DNA from: Pedobacter sp. PACM 27299
GTDB taxonomy: Bacteria; Bacteroidota; Bacteroidia; Sphingobacteriales; Sphingobacteriaceae
Direction of reading: 5' to 3'
Assembly (NCBI RefSeq): GCF_001412655.1
Contig: NZ_CP012996.1
Coordinates: 3,410,001-3,474,000 of the forward strand
DNA: 64,000 nt
Shown here in pieces: positions 61,851 to 64,000 of the stretch; positions within the stretch are counted from its first letter, which is position 1, and the number at the start of each line of letters is the position of its first letter. Under the pieces are notes generated by a model. That model had not been told where the DNA came from and did no database searches. It saw nothing but the letters and a program-made list of their open reading frames with translations. The translations under genes were made by a program, and so were the position numbers.

Positions 61851-61885
61851 TTTGATAAATTACAGGCCCGGTTGATTATCAAATG
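61851..61885. repeat. Inverted repeat between chitinase and lipoprotein genes
   Basis: ATTTGATAA (61851-61859) and TTATCAAAT (61877-61885) form a 9-bp stem with a 17-nt loop in the 104-nt spacer. It may be a weak terminator for the chitinase gene or an operator for the lipoprotein operon. Confidence 0.35.
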
Positions 61886-61910
61886 AAATAAAGAGCCTTT
61901 TGATGTCGCT

Positions 61911-63053
61911 TTATTTTAAAGACTTTATCACTTCATTTAACAGGTATTCCTTTGGATCTGAGGCATATTCCCAAAACATAACACCTCCCATATTCTGGTC
62001 TATTACATATCTGCATTTTTCCCTGACCGACCACTCATCATCATAGGTAATTAAAGTTTGAGTAGCTGCATTGTACAGGTAGGACGCCTTTGCAGCCTCA
62101 TCTTTAAATTCCCTAAATCCCTTTCTGTTTACTAAACTATCTTTTATCTGTGTATAGCCACTTCCAAATTCACCTTTAATGTAATTTGCTCCTAACCCTG
62201 TTGACGTTCCCGGTCCTACTTTGCTATTTCTACCATAAAATGCGATACCCATCACTAATTTCGAAATAGGTACACCTGCTTTTACATAAGCTCTAATTGC
62301 ATTATCTGCAGAGTTTGCCGATGGATAAAGCTTAGAAGAATACAAATTAGTATGGTGCCCTGCTATTTTGCCAGAATAATAATCATAAGTCATCAAGTTT
62401 ATATAATCGAGATATTCTGCTGCCTTATTCATTTCTGTATGCAGCAAGAAGTCTGAAAAACCACCAACAGCAGTAGTCAGTAATTTCTTTTGAGCAGTTT
62501 TCTTTTCTAAAACATCCAATTCTTTTCGGAGTGCTTCAAACATTAAAGTGAAGTTGCGTCCATCTTCTGGACGATAGATATTGCCAACCTCTCCTGGTTG
62601 TCCTGGATATTCCCAATCAATATCAACCCCATCCAGCTTATATTTTCTTATAATATTTACTGCACTTGTCGCGAAAGCAGCCCTCGAAGTATCTGTTAGC
62701 ATGGCATCAGAAAAATTTTTACTCCATGCCCAACCTCCAATTGAAATCAGAACCTGAAGTGCAGGGTTCTTCTTTTTTAACAGCAAGAGTTTCCTGAAAT
62801 TTACTGTATCTGTTCGTTCATTGGTCAGGAAAGCGCGATTTCTCTGAACATCCACAAAAGCATAATTAATATGGGTTAGTTTTTCTGGGGAGATTCGATC
62901 TGTATTCACTAGTCCTCTGAAACCACCTACATAACCAATGACCACCTTTTTCTGAGGCTGGAGATTACTTTTCAAAACTTCAGTTTTCAAATCATCATTT
63001 TTCATGGATCCCAAAAACAGAACAACTGTAATTAAACCGAGCGTTATTTTCAT
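61911..63053 (-). CDS. Chitinase, GH18
   Basis: From the ATG at 63053 the protein has 380 residues and a short signal segment (ITLGLITVVLFLGS). The GH18 TIM barrel is shown by KLTHINYAFVDV, SIGGWAWS and the catalytic motif DGVDIDWEYPG, with the acid Glu in DWE. MTYDYYSG and GVMFWEYASD mark the later barrel strands. It cleaves chitin or related GlcNAc polymers outside the cytoplasm. No carbohydrate-binding module is visible. Upstream, a divergent LacI gene could control it. Confidence 0.92.
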   Translation of the reverse strand: MKITLGLITVVLFLGSMKNDDLKTEVLKSNLQPQKKVVIGYVGGFRGLVNTDRISPEKLTHINYAFVDVQRNRAFLTNERTDTVNFRKLLLLKKKNPALQVLISIGGWAWSKNFSDAMLTDTSRAAFATSAVNIIRKYKLDGVDIDWEYPGQPGEVGNIYRPEDGRNFTLMFEALRKELDVLEKKTAQKKLLTTAVGGFSDFLLHTEMNKAAEYLDYINLMTYDYYSGKIAGHHTNLYSSKLYPSANSADNAIRAYVKAGVPISKLVMGIAFYGRNSKVGPGTSTGLGANYIKGEFGSGYTQIKDSLVNRKGFREFKDEAAKASYLYNAATQTLITYDDEWSVREKCRYVIDQNMGGVMFWEYASDPKEYLLNEVIKSLK

Positions 63054-63217
63054 TGGATAGGAATTAGATATTTCTTTCTTAAAGATATCAAAGATCAGCT
63101 GAAAACAAAAAAACATCACAAATCCTTTGATCGAGCATCATTTTGAGGTCGATTAATAAAAAAAGATTCCCTTATCTCCTCTAATAATTGCATTTTAGTC
63201 CCCAAATATAAACTGGT

Positions 63218-64000
63218 ATGAACAACAGTATCACATTGAAGGATATTGCAAAAGCTCTCAACCTATCTACTTCTACAATTTCCAAAGCACTAAATGATAG
63301 CTATGAAATTGGCGAAGAGACAAAAAAGAAGGTGATTGCTTATGCGACAGCACATCATTATGTGCCAAATCGTATGGCTAAAGGCTTAAAACAAGGCAGA
63401 AGCCGTTCAATTGGTGTGGTAGTGTGTTCATTGGACAATAATTTTGTGGCGCAGATGTTAGATGGTATTGATAAAATCAGTACTGAAAAATCCTACCAGA
63501 TCATCATTATGCAAAGTAAGGAATCGCAAAAACAAGAGATTGCCTGTATCGACCTGCTGTATTCAGGAGGCATAGACGGCTTGCTCATCTCCCCTGCTTG
63601 TGAAACTACCGACTTCAGTTATCTTAAAAATTTACAGGAATCTGGTCTGCCAATGGTTTTATTTGACCGGCTTACAGATCAAATTAATACTCATAAAGTA
63701 GGTGCAGATAACTTTAAAGGTGCTTATGATGCCACTATGCACCTGATCAACAATGGCTTTAGGCGAATTGCTCACCTGAACACTAACACCAAACTAAGCA
63801 TCTCTACAGACCGATTAAACGGCTATAAACAAGCGCTTTCAGATCAAAACATCACCTTCAACCCTACCTATCTCCGCTCTTGTGATTATACGGACACCTA
63901 CAAATTAAATGATGATCTAGAAGAAGCAATTCGGTATTATATGACTTTACCAGAACCTCCAGATGCGATTTTTACCGCTACAGATCAGATTACAACGCGC
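63218..64000 (+). CDS. LacI-family regulator, cut by the right window edge
   Basis: The reading frame opens at the ATG at 63218 and stays open for 261 codons to the window end. The N-terminal HTH is clear (SITLKDIAKALNLSTSTISKALND, then HHYVPNRMAKGLKQGRSRSIGVVV), and the periplasmic-binding-protein-like effector domain follows with GIDGLLISPA and PMVLFDRL. About 70-80 residues are missing. It is divergent from the chitinase gene with a 164-nt spacer and may control it in response to a sugar, but its targets are not shown. Confidence 0.9.
   Translation, partial: MNNSITLKDIAKALNLSTSTISKALNDSYEIGEETKKKVIAYATAHHYVPNRMAKGLKQGRSRSIGVVVCSLDNNFVAQMLDGIDKISTEKSYQIIIMQSKESQKQEIACIDLLYSGGIDGLLISPACETTDFSYLKNLQESGLPMVLFDRLTDQINTHKVGADNFKGAYDATMHLINNGFRRIAHLNTNTKLSISTDRLNGYKQALSDQNITFNPTYLRSCDYTDTYKLNDDLEEAIRYYMTLPEPPDAIFTATDQITTR

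Noticed and set aside
1..64000. CRISPR arrays, tRNA, rRNA, insertion sequences, phage genes
   Set aside because: I found no repeat-spacer series, no cloverleaf-like stretch that I could support, and no transposase or integrase frame.

Overview
The window looks like a chromosomal segment of a Bacteroidota species close to Pedobacter (Sphingobacteriaceae). The evidence is a SusC/SusD pair, an ECF sigma/FecR pair, DUF4136 and DUF4836-like envelope proteins, many predicted lipoproteins, AT-rich spacers, several promoter -7 boxes of the Bacteroidota form TAnnTTTG, and few Shine-Dalgarno sequences. I see no rRNA, tRNA, CRISPR array, insertion sequence or prophage.

Layout. (1) 1-13289, minus strand: an eight-gene sialic-acid utilisation locus in the order susC, susD, nanA (lyase), kelch mutarotase, MFS transporter, sialidase, two-domain sialate O-acetylesterase and N-acylglucosamine 2-epimerase (cut by the window edge). 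A divergent FadR-type GntR regulator (13457-14161) faces it across a spacer with two copies of one palindromic site. (2) 14184-23620: a K+ channel with a C-terminal zinc ribbon, a membrane-anchored solute-binding protein, a 32-residue membrane protein with its own terminator, a DUF2314 protein, a GH20 hexosaminidase, a fungal-type prephenate dehydrogenase, ribB, an AraC regulator, an ASCH-like protein and an outer-membrane barrel. (3) 23893-34748: two paralogous small secreted proteins around a Crp-like regulator and a quinone reductase, then a metallophosphoesterase lipoprotein with an overlapping outer-membrane gene, a DUF4136 lipoprotein, a multi-PAS histidine kinase, TerD, a methyltransferase, an MFS exporter and a cupin. 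(4) 35185-40183: a LytTR response regulator, a LytS-type kinase, a full-length class I lanthipeptide dehydratase (LanB) and, antisense in the regulator-kinase gap, a 54-codon Ser/Thr-rich, Cys-free precursor-like gene with its own promoter and terminator. (5) 40490-50396: an L,D-transpeptidase, a Crp/AhpD-like pair, a metalloprotease, and a minus-strand run ECF sigma - FecR - PLP cysteine-synthase-like enzyme - DsbD alpha domain - DsbD. (6) 50498-57423: a TetR-controlled RND tripartite efflux operon with four copies of one palindromic operator. (7) 57595-64000: two envelope proteins of DUF4836 type, an LppM-like lipoprotein, a GH18 chitinase and a truncated LacI regulator.

How the genes work together. 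The first locus can release, de-O-acetylate, import and cleave sialic acid and epimerise the ManNAc formed; the nearby GH20 and GH18 enzymes suggest a wider glycan-foraging role. The most novel-looking part is region 4. A complete LanB sits beside a precursor with about 15 Ser/Thr and no Cys in its C-terminal part, with no LanC cyclase in view, and with a LytTR two-component system whose upstream region shares an exact 14-mer with the precursor promoter. This suggests a self-regulated dehydropeptide (RiPP) system whose product would lack lanthionine rings.
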